NCBI GenBank assembly: GCA_964399165.1
Contig: CAYNPO010000005.1
Coordinates: 124,001 to 188,000 of the forward strand
DNA from: UBA6144 sp964399165
GTDB taxonomy: Bacteria > Bdellovibrionota > Bacteriovoracia > Bacteriovoracales > Bacteriovoracaceae
Direction of reading: 5' to 3'
DNA: 64,000 bases
The position numbers and the translations under genes are program-made. Positions 43,740 to 53,511 of the stretch are shown here, piece by piece. The notes under the pieces are model-generated. The model saw only the letters and a program-made list of their open reading frames with translations, made no database searches and was not told the DNA's origin. Positions within the stretch are counted from its first letter, which is position 1. The number at the start of each line of letters is the position of its first letter.

Positions 43740-45143
43740 ATGAGTTCCGTGGGAGTCGCCATCCTCGCCGCCGGCAAGGGCACTCGTCTCAAAATCGACG
43801 TCGCCAAGGCACTCTGTCCCGCCCTTGGGAGGGCCTTGGTGGATTACGTGGTGGACGAGGCACGCGCCTTCGGAAGCGCCGCCGGGACTACCGTCGCCCT
43901 TACCGCGGTGGTGGGCCACAAGGGTGAGGAAGTGCGTGCCCACGTGGAGAAAACGTTCCCGGGAACCGTGTCCTTCGCTTGGCAGAAGGAGCAGAAGGGC
44001 ACTGCCGACGCTCTCAGAAGCTACTTCGACGAATGCCCGGAGAACTGGAAGCACGAGTACACCTTCGTCGCCTGCGCCGACACCCCCTTACTGGAGGCAT
44101 CGACCTTCCATCGCTTGTGGGATGAGTTCGCCTCGGACCCGTCTCTTCAGGCATGCGCGGGGACCTTCGAGACTGCTCAACCCAAGGGGTATGGGCGCAT
44201 CCTGCGCGGGGGCAAGGGTTTCAGGATCGTGGAGGAGAAAGACGCCACTCCCACCGAACGTGCGGTGACTGAGGTGAATTCTGGTTTCTACCTGGTCCGC
44301 ACGGCATTCTTGAAGCAGCGCCTGGGCGCCATCGGGAATTCCAACAAGTCGGGGGAGTTCTACCTCACCGACCTCTTCGCTCAGGATGTGTCCGTCAAGG
44401 CGGTTAAGTTCGAGGACGCCACCGTGTTCTGGGGCGTAAACACCCTGGTGCAGCTGGAAGAGGCGGCCCAGGTGTTGCGCCGACGCAAGCTCGTGCGGAT
44501 GATGGAATCCGGCGTGATGCTCTTGGACGCCGCTTCCTGCCACGTGGATTGGGCCGTTGAGGCTGCCCCGGGCACGGTGCTCCACCCTGGCGTTCATCTC
44601 CGTGGCTGCACCCGCCTCGCGGCAGGAACCATTGTGGGCCCTGGCGCGGTGCTGGTGGATTCCGAGGTGGGCGAGGGGGCTGAAATCCTGGCCTATAGCC
44701 ACCTGGAGGGGGCAGTGGTGGCCGCCGGCGCCCATGTGGGTCCATTCGCACGCCTTCGTCCCGGCAGCGACGTAGGGCCAGGGGCCAAAATCGGCAACTT
44801 CGTGGAAACCAAGAAGGCGCGCCTGGGGGCCGGCGCCAAAGTCTCGCACCTCAGTTACGTGGGGGACGCCGACATCGGCGAAGGTTCCAACATTGGTTGC
44901 GGGTTCATCACCTGCAATTACGACGGAGTGAATAAGCACAAGACGGTGGTCGGGAAGAACGTATTCATCGGTTCAGACGTGCAGGCGGTCGCCCCCCTGC
45001 AGATCGGGGACAATTCCTTCGTAGCGGCGGGCTCCACCGTGACGAAGGACGTGCCCGCCGAGGGATTTGCCATCGCGCGTTCCCAGCAAGTCACGAAACC
45101 TGGAATGGCCCATCGCTTTTTGAAAACGAAGAAGCCCTCCTGA
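43740..45143 (+). CDS. glmU: Bifunctional UDP-GlcNAc pyrophosphorylase/glucosamine-1-P acetyltransferase
   Basis: 467 residues from MSSVGVAILAAGKGTRL with AAAGGA upstream; the frame extends 60 bases further but overlaps the promoter. N domain: nucleotidyltransferase LAAGKGTRLKID and QKGTADALR; C domain: left-handed beta helix of hexapeptide repeats with the His/Tyr region near PFARLRPGSDVG and KIGNFVETKKARLG. It makes UDP-GlcNAc for peptidoglycan and LPS. It is followed by glmS 73 bases on. Confidence 0.95.
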   Translation: MSSVGVAILAAGKGTRLKIDVAKALCPALGRALVDYVVDEARAFGSAAGTTVALTAVVGHKGEEVRAHVEKTFPGTVSFAWQKEQKGTADALRSYFDECPENWKHEYTFVACADTPLLEASTFHRLWDEFASDPSLQACAGTFETAQPKGYGRILRGGKGFRIVEEKDATPTERAVTEVNSGFYLVRTAFLKQRLGAIGNSNKSGEFYLTDLFAQDVSVKAVKFEDATVFWGVNTLVQLEEAAQVLRRRKLVRMMESGVMLLDAASCHVDWAVEAAPGTVLHPGVHLRGCTRLAAGTIVGPGAVLVDSEVGEGAEILAYSHLEGAVVAAGAHVGPFARLRPGSDVGPGAKIGNFVETKKARLGAGAKVSHLSYVGDADIGEGSNIGCGFITCNYDGVNKHKTVVGKNVFIGSDVQAVAPLQIGDNSFVAAGSTVTKDVPAEGFAIARSQQVTKPGMAHRFLKTKKPS

Positions 45144-45216
45144 AACGTAGCGACAAACTGGTCACCTGAAAGGGGTGGTGTTACCCTGGGGTGCTCACCC
45201 GCTCCAGGAGATCCCC

Positions 45217-47028
45217 ATGTGCGGCATCGTCGGGTATACCGGCCCCCAAAACTCCGTCACCCCCATTCTGGAAGGCCTGGCGAGGCTCGAATACCGGGGA
45301 TACGATTCCGCCGGCATTTGTCTAAAGCTCGGCGGCCATCTGGAAATCGCCAAAAAAGAGGGCAAGCTTGAGAACCTCCGGGGCATGCTCGAAGCCAGTA
45401 AGCCGTTCTCACATGTCGGCATCGGCCATACCCGCTGGGCCACCCACGGCGCGGTCAACAACGACAACGCCCACCCTCACGGGAATGAGGATTACGCCGT
45501 CGTTCACAACGGCATTATCGAGAACGCGGCGGCGTTAAAGAAGGACTTGCAGGCTGAGGGCTGGACATTCAAGAGCCAAACCGACTCGGAAGTTTTCCTG
45601 GTCCTGCTCACCAAGTTCGCGCGTCAGGGCGTCGACACTATCGCTGCCATTGCCCGTGCCTTCGAAACAATGCGCGGGAACTCCGCTTTTGTGATCATGG
45701 AACGCAGTTCAGATCGCATCTATGGCGTCAAGCGAGGCGCCCCCATGGTGTGTGGCCGCAACCCCTCCACCCGCGAGGTGTTCATTTCTTCTGACCCGTT
45801 TGCCTTGGTGGGCTTCGCCCCCGAGATCTTTTTCCCCCAGGACGGCGTCATAGCCCGTGGAACCGTAGACGCCCACAGTGGTGTGCTTGAGTTCTTCGAG
45901 ACGGATGGGCGCACCAGCGAGCGCTTTCGCCAACAACCCAACATGATGAGCGTCGACGCAACCTCGAAAGGCGGGCACGAGCACTTCATGCTCAAGGAGA
46001 TTCACGAGCAACCTGCCCTGGTCGAGAAGCTCGCAGCCTGGGCCATCAAGGGTGAAGGGCGCTCCGTGTATGAGGGGCTTAAGGGCCAGGCTCCAACGTT
46101 CTTCCATGTCGCCGCCTGCGGCACTGCCTGGCACGCGGGCTTGGTGGTGAAGAACTTCTTCGAACTCGAAAACGGCGTCCGCTGTAACGTGGAGATCGCC
46201 AGTGAGTTCCGTTACCGCTCACCCATCCTGAAGAAAGGGGAGGCGGGTTTGTTCATCTCCCAGTCGGGCGAAACCGCCGATACCTTGGCATGCCAGGAGC
46301 TTTGCCATTCCCAGGGCTTGCCCACTCTTTCGATCGTCAACGTGGAGGGATCCACGCTCTTCCGCAACTGCGACAAGAATTTCTTGATCCACGCCGGCCA
46401 AGAGATCGGTGTGGCGAGCACCAAAGCCTTCACCCAGCAAGTCCTGACGGGTTTCCTCATGTCTCGCGGTTATGCCGGCAAACTTGCCGACACCGGAGTC
46501 TACTTGGAGATCAAAACGCTCTCGGACCGCATCGCCGCTATCTGCGAGGATGCTCCCCGCATCCGGGACATAGCCGTAGAGCTCTACACGCGCAAGGGCT
46601 TCATCTTCACCGGGCGTGGGGCGTATTTCCCCATCGCGCTCGAAGGCGCGCTCAAACTCAAGGAGATCGCCTATGTGCACGCAGAAGGTTACGCCGCTGG
46701 CGAGCTCAAGCACGGCCCCATCGCTCTGATCGACGAGAACATGGTCAACATCGCCCTCATAGGGCCGGAGCTCTACGAGAAAACCGTTTCCAACGTCGAA
46801 GAGGTCCGGGCCCGTAAAGGCATGGTCTTCGCCGTAGGGCCCAAGTCGCATCCTGACTTTGCCCACGTAGCCGACCTGTCCTACGAACTCGACTTCGACG
46901 GGCTTCCCAACTTGGCTCCCGTCATGGTGAACGTGGTGCTTCAGTTGTTGTCCTACCACATCGCCAAGCTACGCGGGACCGACATCGACAAGCCCCGCAA
47001 CCTCGCTAAGTCGGTGACGGTGGAGTGA
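45217..47028 (+). CDS. glmS: Glutamine-fructose-6-phosphate aminotransferase
   Basis: 603 residues from MCGIVGYTG; the Cys2 is the glutaminase nucleophile, so the upstream ATG at 45175 is wrong. The glutaminase domain (1-240) is followed by two SIS domains (ISQSGETADTLACQE and TGRGAYFPIALEGALKLKEIAYVHAEGY) and the C-terminal KPRNLAKSVTVE. It makes glucosamine-6-phosphate. No glmS ribozyme is seen upstream. The pcrA/uvrD gene begins after one base. Confidence 0.97.
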   Translation: MCGIVGYTGPQNSVTPILEGLARLEYRGYDSAGICLKLGGHLEIAKKEGKLENLRGMLEASKPFSHVGIGHTRWATHGAVNNDNAHPHGNEDYAVVHNGIIENAAALKKDLQAEGWTFKSQTDSEVFLVLLTKFARQGVDTIAAIARAFETMRGNSAFVIMERSSDRIYGVKRGAPMVCGRNPSTREVFISSDPFALVGFAPEIFFPQDGVIARGTVDAHSGVLEFFETDGRTSERFRQQPNMMSVDATSKGGHEHFMLKEIHEQPALVEKLAAWAIKGEGRSVYEGLKGQAPTFFHVAACGTAWHAGLVVKNFFELENGVRCNVEIASEFRYRSPILKKGEAGLFISQSGETADTLACQELCHSQGLPTLSIVNVEGSTLFRNCDKNFLIHAGQEIGVASTKAFTQQVLTGFLMSRGYAGKLADTGVYLEIKTLSDRIAAICEDAPRIRDIAVELYTRKGFIFTGRGAYFPIALEGALKLKEIAYVHAEGYAAGELKHGPIALIDENMVNIALIGPELYEKTVSNVEEVRARKGMVFAVGPKSHPDFAHVADLSYELDFDGLPNLAPVMVNVVLQLLSYHIAKLRGTDIDKPRNLAKSVTVE

Positions 47029-47029
47029 G

Positions 47030-49267
47030 ATGGACCTTTCCCATCTGAACCAGGCCCAGCAGGAGGCGGTTCGCGCCACCGAGGGTCCCGTGATGATCCT
47101 AGCGGGGGCGGGATCGGGTAAAACCCGTACCCTCATCGCCAGGATCCAGTGGCTATTGGAAGAAAAACGCGCAAGCCCTTTCCAGATCCTGGCCATGACC
47201 TTTTCCAACAAGGCCGCCCGTGAAATGCGCGAGCGCCTATCCCGCGTCACGCCTTTCGACGTCGGCGTTTTCCAGGTAACCACCTTCCACTCCTTCTGCG
47301 CGCGCTTGCTGCGCTCAGAGGCACAGTACCTGGGACTGTCAAAAAACTTCACCATTTTCGACGACGGTGAGACGAACTCCGTATCCAAGAGCGTGCTCTC
47401 CCGCCATGGCATCGGGCCGAAAGATATCCCGCCCGGGACGCTCGGCTGGTACGTGGACATGGTCAAGAACTTGGGATGGTTCCCCGGTTCCGGCCTGGAC
47501 GCCGAGGCCCAAGACATCGCGGGTGACCCTCGCTTGTGGAGCCTGTTCCTGGACTACGAGGCTGAACTCCACCGCAGTAATGCCCTGGACTTCGGGGGGC
47601 TCATCACCGGCGTACTCCGTCTTTTCCACGAATATCCGGACGTGCTTGAGCGCTACCAAAAGCGCTACCGCTATCTCATGGTGGACGAGTATCAAGACAC
47701 CAACCGCGCCCAGTTTTCCCTGGTGCGCCTGCTGGGGGGGGGGCACGGCAACGTGTGCGTGGTCGGTGATGAGGACCAGTCCATCTACTCATGGCGCGGG
47801 GCTGACATACGTAACATTCTAGACTTTGAGCGTGTTTTCCCCTCCGCGCGGTTAGTGAAGTTGGAGCAGAATTACCGCTCCTCTAAGAAAATCATCGAGG
47901 CGGCTGCCCACGTCATCTCCCACAACACCGAACGCAAGGGAAAGGTCCTGTGGACCGACAACCAAGAAGGGGACGCTATCCGCGTCGTGGAGTGTAGGGA
48001 CGACCGCGCCGAAGGGGACTACATTGCCTCTGCCATTCAAGGTCTCATTGAGGAAGGAGTGAAGGGTAGCGACGTCGCCGTCATCTACCGGACCAACTCC
48101 CAATCGCGCTCCCTGGAGGATGCCCTCAGGCGCGAGCGCATTCCCTACCATATCGTGGCCGGCATCAAGTTCTACGACCGCAAAGAGGTCAAGGACATGC
48201 TGTCGTACATGAGGGTGGTCGTGAATCCCAAGGACTCACTCGCCTTCTCCCGGATCATCAACGTTCCTGCTCGCGGTATTGGAGCCACCAGCTTGCGCAA
48301 GCTGGAGGACGCTGCCGTTGAAGCCAATTGCTCCCTTTACGAGGTGGTGGAGCGGGTCGTCGCTGATCCCATTGCGCACAAACACGTTGGACTTACCGGT
48401 AAGGTCATGAGCGCTCTCCACTCATTGGTCAGTTTGATCCAAGAAGTCCAGGTGCTCGAGGGGGGTGAGGCCCCACTGCCATCCTATTCCTATGAAAAAC
48501 TCCTGCACGAGTCAGGGTACCTCCAATTCTTGAAAGCCGATCGTTCCCACGAAGGAGCTGCGAGACTGGAGAACCTGGAGGAGTTGCTCACTGCCCTGAA
48601 TCAGTACGAGGCGGGTCAAGAGCGTCCCACTTTGGTGGGGTTCCTTGAGACCATCACGCTGGACTCGGAGAAAGAGGAGGACCGCAGCGTTTCCGTCTCT
48701 CTCATGACCGCTCACGGCTCCAAGGGACTCGAGTACCCTTACGTCTTCCTTGCCGGCGCGGAGGATAACCTGTTTCCGTCGTTCAAGAGCCTCGAACAGG
48801 GGGGGCGGGCCGTCGAAGAGGAGCGCCGTCTGTTCTACGTGGCCATGACACGCGCCATGCGTGGCTTGACCATTACCTTCGCCCAGGGCCGGATGCTTTG
48901 GGGGAGCATAAAATTCAATGGGCCAAGCCAATTTGTGGGTGAAATACCCAAAGAATACGTGGAATGGCGTTTTCACGGCACCACTTCTCGGGGAGCCACC
49001 GCGGCATCCTGGGATGATCATGTCCAAAGCCACCCCGACTATGACGGCGACGTCTATGGCGGAGAGCCCATCATCCAGCAGCGTCGGTCAACCCCCCGCT
49101 CACCCTCGGCCTATGCTTCTGGAGCCAAGGTACTCCATGCCCTTTACGGGGAGGGTACCGTGATGGAAAGCGAAGGGGCGGGTGCGGACGAGAAAATCTT
49201 GATCATGTTCCGTGACGGCGTAAAGAAAAGATTCATGGTTAAATTCGCCCCTTTGCAGAGGCTTTAG
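47030..49267 (+). CDS. pcrA: UvrD/PcrA-type DNA helicase
   Basis: 745 residues. Superfamily 1A motifs: LNQAQQEAV (Q motif), AGAGSGKTRTL (Walker A, about residues 25-31), TFSNKAAREMRERL, VDEYQDTNRAQF (II), VVGDEDQSIYSWRGAD (III), LEQNYRSSKKI (IV), and SLMTAHGSKGLEYPYVFL (V), MTRAM (VI). C-terminal Tudor-like fold ends it. It repairs and clears transcription-blocked DNA. It is one base after glmS, so transcription and translation are coupled. Confidence 0.95.
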   Translation: MDLSHLNQAQQEAVRATEGPVMILAGAGSGKTRTLIARIQWLLEEKRASPFQILAMTFSNKAAREMRERLSRVTPFDVGVFQVTTFHSFCARLLRSEAQYLGLSKNFTIFDDGETNSVSKSVLSRHGIGPKDIPPGTLGWYVDMVKNLGWFPGSGLDAEAQDIAGDPRLWSLFLDYEAELHRSNALDFGGLITGVLRLFHEYPDVLERYQKRYRYLMVDEYQDTNRAQFSLVRLLGGGHGNVCVVGDEDQSIYSWRGADIRNILDFERVFPSARLVKLEQNYRSSKKIIEAAAHVISHNTERKGKVLWTDNQEGDAIRVVECRDDRAEGDYIASAIQGLIEEGVKGSDVAVIYRTNSQSRSLEDALRRERIPYHIVAGIKFYDRKEVKDMLSYMRVVVNPKDSLAFSRIINVPARGIGATSLRKLEDAAVEANCSLYEVVERVVADPIAHKHVGLTGKVMSALHSLVSLIQEVQVLEGGEAPLPSYSYEKLLHESGYLQFLKADRSHEGAARLENLEELLTALNQYEAGQERPTLVGFLETITLDSEKEEDRSVSVSLMTAHGSKGLEYPYVFLAGAEDNLFPSFKSLEQGGRAVEEERRLFYVAMTRAMRGLTITFAQGRMLWGSIKFNGPSQFVGEIPKEYVEWRFHGTTSRGATAASWDDHVQSHPDYDGDVYGGEPIIQQRRSTPRSPSAYASGAKVLHALYGEGTVMESEGAGADEKILIMFRDGVKKRFMVKFAPLQRL

Positions 49268-49279
49268 GAGACCTGCGGA

Positions 49280-51094
49280 ATGAAAAAGCTTCTCCTCATT
49301 CTAGGTATAGCCTGGGCCCTGGCCGGGGCTGGCGTGTACATCGCTTGGTGGAAGGTTTCACAGGGTCTCACGCCCGAGCGGGTGTCCGAGCGTGCCAATC
49401 AAGTCGCACGAGAACTGCAGATCCCGTGGACGCTTCGTTTCGGGAAAATTATCCCTCGTCCGGGCGCGGATTTCCGCGTGCTCTTCGAGGATATCGAGGC
49501 GGTCAACGTCAATGGCGCCGTGGTGCTGAGAGGACGCAAAGCCGAAGTGCGCTTGCCCTGGACCCTCTTCCTGACAAGGGAACCAGTTAAGGTGAACTTT
49601 TCCCTTCAGGGCGTGACAGTGGGGGACTGGGCAGTGGTGATGGACGAGGCAGAGAAGTGGCTGGACGCCCGCAGGGGCGACAGTGCCCAGGAAATCTCCG
49701 TGCCAGCCCAATTGGCCGATTCCACTTACAATCTCCGCCTCTCCGGCATAGAGGGCCCCTGGGAGGGCAAAACCCTGCGGGTGGACAAGCTGTACTTGTT
49801 GAATCTCGACCCCCGGCATCCCTCGGCCTTCGAAATAGTTTTTCCCTGGGAGCTGTCGCTGAACGGTTTGGCCGTTCAGGGGGAGACCAAAGCCTTGGGA
49901 GAATACCGCGTTTCGCCCACCAAGGTGGATCTTCATTACTTTCTCAAAAACCGGTTGCGGGTAGTGCGTGGTGGGCGCACCCGCACAGCGGAAGGCTCGG
50001 TGGAAGGCAAGGGTTTCTACCATCCCCGAATGGGCCTTTTCTCCACGCTCACCGCCAAGGATGATTGGCTCTCTTTTGTGGGCGACATAGAGTGGACCAA
50101 GCAGCACCTCAACCTCAACGTTCCCCGTTTCTCCATGTCCCACCAACTTCTGCTCGATATGCTCCCCTTCGACGCTCTCTGGGCCGGAAATGGCCCCTAC
50201 CAGGGAACTGGCGCGTTAGGAGAGTTTCGCTGGAAAAGCGATGCCGGGGGCGTTTCGACACTTCTTCGTTTGCGCGGCAAGGACTCCCTGAAACTCGCCG
50301 GAGGCGGGGCCGGCCGCAAGCTAGAACTCCACGTCGACCGTGGAGCAGCCGCCCCAGCGGAAAGCTCGATCGTGGTCTCGGGCGAGCCATGGTTCCACCT
50401 CCGCCATGCGGGCAAGGCATCCGCTTTGACCTGGTCTCCATCGCTTTTCGCCCCGTCTTCCTCACCCGTGGGTTGGTTGCATCCCCACACAGCCGTCTGG
50501 GACACGGCTTCGCTCCTTCCTTGGGAAACCTTGCAGGTCACCGTGGTAGGGCAGGTAGAGGGCCAGACGTTGCGCCGGGCTGGACCCTTGGTTCGTGCGG
50601 AGAACGTGGTCCCATGGGAAGGAGGACCCCGGTTTTCTGTGGTCTACGACACTGAGACCCGAAGGGAGATGGAATGGGTTGCCGAGTTCACCCAGTCCCC
50701 ATTGGAGCGCCTCATGGAATTGGTTCCGATGGAATCTCCCGCCGCCGCCGGTTTTCCTTTCACGGGGGCAATTCGCAGGCACAAGGACGGAGCCATCGGA
50801 CTCAAGCTTGGATGGAAGGGGGCACCATTCGCTTTCCTCTCCCGCTCCAGCTGTCGCGTACTCATACAGGACCGCCCGGAGCTTGCCGGTCTCTTGCACG
50901 ATGATTACGCGCACCAGTTGGAGGCGCTCCACCGGGCTCCCAATTATGAGATCACCCGCTGGACCATGCGGTCTCCTTCTGCGCAATGGGACATCAGCGG
51001 ATCATGGTCCAACCAACCGATGAGATGCGCTCTCAAGATTAAAGAAACCATTAAAGGCAGAAAGGCCCGCGTTCACGACGTGGTGATGGACTGA
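49280..51094 (+). CDS. AsmA-like large envelope protein, unknown
   Basis: 604 residues with an N-terminal anchor MKKLLLILGIAWALAGAGVYIAWW and a long beta-rich periplasmic part. The region RLSGIEGPWEGKTLRVDKLYLLNLDPRHPS and the repeated strands suggest an AsmA/TamB-like lipid-transport or barrier fold. No strong motif. It lies 12 bases after pcrA and 2 bases before mtnA. Role in outer-membrane lipids is inferred from fold only. Confidence 0.5.
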   Translation: MKKLLLILGIAWALAGAGVYIAWWKVSQGLTPERVSERANQVARELQIPWTLRFGKIIPRPGADFRVLFEDIEAVNVNGAVVLRGRKAEVRLPWTLFLTREPVKVNFSLQGVTVGDWAVVMDEAEKWLDARRGDSAQEISVPAQLADSTYNLRLSGIEGPWEGKTLRVDKLYLLNLDPRHPSAFEIVFPWELSLNGLAVQGETKALGEYRVSPTKVDLHYFLKNRLRVVRGGRTRTAEGSVEGKGFYHPRMGLFSTLTAKDDWLSFVGDIEWTKQHLNLNVPRFSMSHQLLLDMLPFDALWAGNGPYQGTGALGEFRWKSDAGGVSTLLRLRGKDSLKLAGGGAGRKLELHVDRGAAAPAESSIVVSGEPWFHLRHAGKASALTWSPSLFAPSSSPVGWLHPHTAVWDTASLLPWETLQVTVVGQVEGQTLRRAGPLVRAENVVPWEGGPRFSVVYDTETRREMEWVAEFTQSPLERLMELVPMESPAAAGFPFTGAIRRHKDGAIGLKLGWKGAPFAFLSRSSCRVLIQDRPELAGLLHDDYAHQLEALHRAPNYEITRWTMRSPSAQWDISGSWSNQPMRCALKIKETIKGRKARVHDVVMD

Positions 51095-51096
51095 AT

Positions 51097-52161
51097 ATGC
51101 GGCAATTTGACTCCTGTTCCCCCTTGGCTTGGGATGGTGAGGCTTTGAACCTTCTGGACCAGCGACTCCTTCCTGCCGAGGAACGATTTGTCCGATGCAC
51201 GACGCTTGAGGAGGCTCATAGCGGAATACGGGACATGGTCGTGCGTGGGGCGCCTTGCATAGGCTTCACCGCCGTCTTCGGCCTTGCTTTGTGGCTGCGT
51301 GGAAGAGACACGTTCCGTCATGCGGAGTTCCGGCGGGCCGGTGAGTTCCTGAAAACGGCGCGTCCCACCGCAGTCAATCTCATGTACGAGGTGGACCGGG
51401 TTGTTGGGACTGCCCTGGCGCGCTTCCCCGACGGCTCGCCCGCCGCCCAGGTGGCTGAATACGTCGCTCGTGACGGCCTGGACCAGTTGGAGGAGGCGGG
51501 TGAGAAGAATTTGCGCATGGCCAAGACTGCCGTCGCGGAACTGGAAACAGCTTACGGGCAGCGCCCGCTGAACCTCATGACCCATTGTAACACCGGCGTT
51601 CTTGCCTGCGGAGTGCTCGGAACAGCCTTGGGGGTCATCTCCCACGCCCATTCCCTGGGCCGAGTTGCAATGGTCTACGCCGACGAGACACGGCCTTACC
51701 TGCAGGGCAGTCGCCTGACGGCTTACGAATTGGCCCGCGAGAACATTCCTTATCACTTAGTGGTGGAAGGCGCGGCTTCCTGGCTTCTCTCCCATGGCAA
51801 AGTAGACGCCATATTCGTGGGAGCTGACCGCATCGCCGCCAACGGGGACACGGCCAACAAAGTAGGCACCGCCACGCTGGCCATCGTTGCCAAGCATTAT
51901 GGGGTGCCGTTTTACGTGGTTGCCCCCCTGAGTTCGTTCGATTTTGGATTGCCCGATGGAAAAGGCATCGAGATCGAACTCCGCCATGAGGACGAAATCC
52001 TGGCCTACAAAAGCCATCGTTTCGCGCCTCCGGGGGGACGCGCTCTCAACCCAAGCTTCGATGTGACTACCGCCGACCTTATCACTGGGATCATCTGCGA
52101 GAATGGCATTGCCCGCTTTCCTAACGCAGCGAGGATGGCGGTGCTGAGGGGTGAGAAGTGA
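51097..52161 (+). CDS. mtnA: S-methyl-5-thioribose-1-phosphate isomerase
   Basis: 354 residues. Family motifs: DMVVRGAPCIGFTAVFGLAL, ARPTAVNLMYEVDRV, LMTHCNTGVLACGVLGTALG (catalytic Cys), VYADETRPYLQGSRLTAYEL, VFVGADRIAANGDTANKVGT (catalytic Asp). It converts MTR-1-P to MTRu-1-P in methionine salvage. The rest of the salvage pathway is not in the window. It overlaps the next gene by 4 bases. Confidence 0.95.
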   Translation: MRQFDSCSPLAWDGEALNLLDQRLLPAEERFVRCTTLEEAHSGIRDMVVRGAPCIGFTAVFGLALWLRGRDTFRHAEFRRAGEFLKTARPTAVNLMYEVDRVVGTALARFPDGSPAAQVAEYVARDGLDQLEEAGEKNLRMAKTAVAELETAYGQRPLNLMTHCNTGVLACGVLGTALGVISHAHSLGRVAMVYADETRPYLQGSRLTAYELARENIPYHLVVEGAASWLLSHGKVDAIFVGADRIAANGDTANKVGTATLAIVAKHYGVPFYVVAPLSSFDFGLPDGKGIEIELRHEDEILAYKSHRFAPPGGRALNPSFDVTTADLITGIICENGIARFPNAARMAVLRGEK

Positions 52162-53069
52162 GACGTGCCACCATCGACATTGGTTCCAACACGACACTCC
52201 TCCTGCTGGGGGAGGTTTCCCCTTACAGGGAGATAGCGAAGCTCTCGGAGGTCACCGCCCTCGGTAAGGGCCTGGACAAGAACGGCATTTTCTCGGAGGC
52301 GTCCATGGAGGACACCTACCGTGCTTTGGCCCATTACCGCGACTTGTGCCGTTCCCATGGCGTCCCGCCTGAGGCCATCATAGCGACCGCCACGGAAGCT
52401 TCCCGTGTGGCCCGCAACGCACCTGAGTTTTACGCCCGTGTGAGGAGGGAATTGGGGATCGACGTGAAAATCATCACGGGGGCGGCAGAGGCAACACTCA
52501 CCACAAAGGGCGTACTTTTCGACGGCATGTTGGAGGGGGAGGAGGCACTCATCATGGACATCGGGGGCGCTTCCACCGAATTCATCAGGGTGCGCAACTC
52601 CGATCGCTCCATATTGTCGCTCGTGAGCTTGCCTGTGGGATCCGTTCGCGCCAGCGATTGGCTTGCGGAGGGGGCATGGGAAAGCCGCCTGACCAAAATA
52701 CTCTCAGAGCATGCAGTGGCGCTCACGTCACTCAAGAGCGCCGTCCTCCACTGCGTGGCAGGTACGGTCACTTCCTTGGGCAACATGCACCTTGGACATA
52801 AATCCTTCGTCGAAGACGAAGTCCACGGGTTGCGTCTAACCCTGGCTGACGTTGAGAGGTTGCTGGACCGTTGCGGGGAGTGGGAGCCCGAGAAGTTCCT
52901 TTCCGAATTCCCCTTCCTTGGCAAGCGATCCCAGGCTATCCGGGGAGGGCTCTTCCTGTGCCATGCCCTCATCCGCCACCAGGGAGTCCGGGAGATGGTC
53001 GTCTCGACTTATGGCCTCCGTTACGGCACCTTTTTGGAAGGGGAGGTCAAACGTGAATATCTCGCTTAG
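52158..53069 (+). CDS. ppx: Exopolyphosphatase / ppGpp phosphatase family (Ppx/GppA)
   Basis: 303 residues from GTG at 52158 (overlap GTGA with mtnA). Motifs: ATIDIGSNTTLLLLGEV (P1), ATATEASRVARN, AEATLTTKGV, IMDIGGASTEFI (P2). It lacks the C-terminal HD domain of longer members. It may hydrolyse polyphosphate or pppGpp; the presence of a RelA/SpoT-like protein in the same window makes a ppGpp link interesting but unproven. It overlaps the next gene by 17 bases. Confidence 0.88.
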   Translation: MRRATIDIGSNTTLLLLGEVSPYREIAKLSEVTALGKGLDKNGIFSEASMEDTYRALAHYRDLCRSHGVPPEAIIATATEASRVARNAPEFYARVRRELGIDVKIITGAAEATLTTKGVLFDGMLEGEEALIMDIGGASTEFIRVRNSDRSILSLVSLPVGSVRASDWLAEGAWESRLTKILSEHAVALTSLKSAVLHCVAGTVTSLGNMHLGHKSFVEDEVHGLRLTLADVERLLDRCGEWEPEKFLSEFPFLGKRSQAIRGGLFLCHALIRHQGVREMVVSTYGLRYGTFLEGEVKREYLA

Positions 53070-53511
53070 TCCGCACATCCGCATCGTCGGCAAGGACGAA
53101 ATTCTCTTCAGGCAGGGCGAGGAAGCCGCCAAGCTGTTCCTGGTGAAGTCAGGGGGCGTCCTGGGCGTCACGCAGACCAAAGACCGTCTGGTGCCCGTGT
53201 TCCACGCGGGGGCGCAGCAGGTGGTGGGGGAAGACGCGGTCCTAGCGGCTGCACCCCATTCCTTCAGTGCGATCGTGACGGAGGAAGCAGAGATCGTGGA
53301 GATCAATGCCGCCGATGTGCGTGGCTTGATCAAAGACGCACCCCATTGGATCGGACAACTTTTTTCAACCCTGGCGGAGCGGTTCGGCGAGACGACAGAA
53401 GCTGTGGTGGAACATCGTATCTTCAATCCAAGCCTTTCCGGTGGGAGAGAGCTCCCTCCGGAAGAAGAGACACGCCTGAAGAAGCTGTTGGCGGGAGCCG
53501 CGCCTCAGTAG
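53053..53511 (+). CDS. Cyclic-nucleotide-binding-like domain protein (no DNA-binding part)
   Basis: 152 residues from GTG at 53053 with AGGGGAGG upstream. Sequence ISLSPHIRIVGKDEILFRQGEEAAKLFLVKSGGVLGV and VGEDAVLAAAPHSFSAIVTEEAEIVEI follows the CRP-type double-stranded beta helix (F-x-x-G-E/D), but the canonical cNMP phosphate-binding R is not clear. No helix-turn-helix follows. It overlaps ppx and is convergent with the FliG-like gene by 7 bases. Ligand unknown. Confidence 0.7.
   Translation: MNISLSPHIRIVGKDEILFRQGEEAAKLFLVKSGGVLGVTQTKDRLVPVFHAGAQQVVGEDAVLAAAPHSFSAIVTEEAEIVEINAADVRGLIKDAPHWIGQLFSTLAERFGETTEAVVEHRIFNPSLSGGRELPPEEETRLKKLLAGAAPQ

Noticed and set aside
45144..45216. glmS ribozyme
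   Set aside because: The glmU-glmS gap is only 73 bases, and the ribozyme's conserved core is absent.
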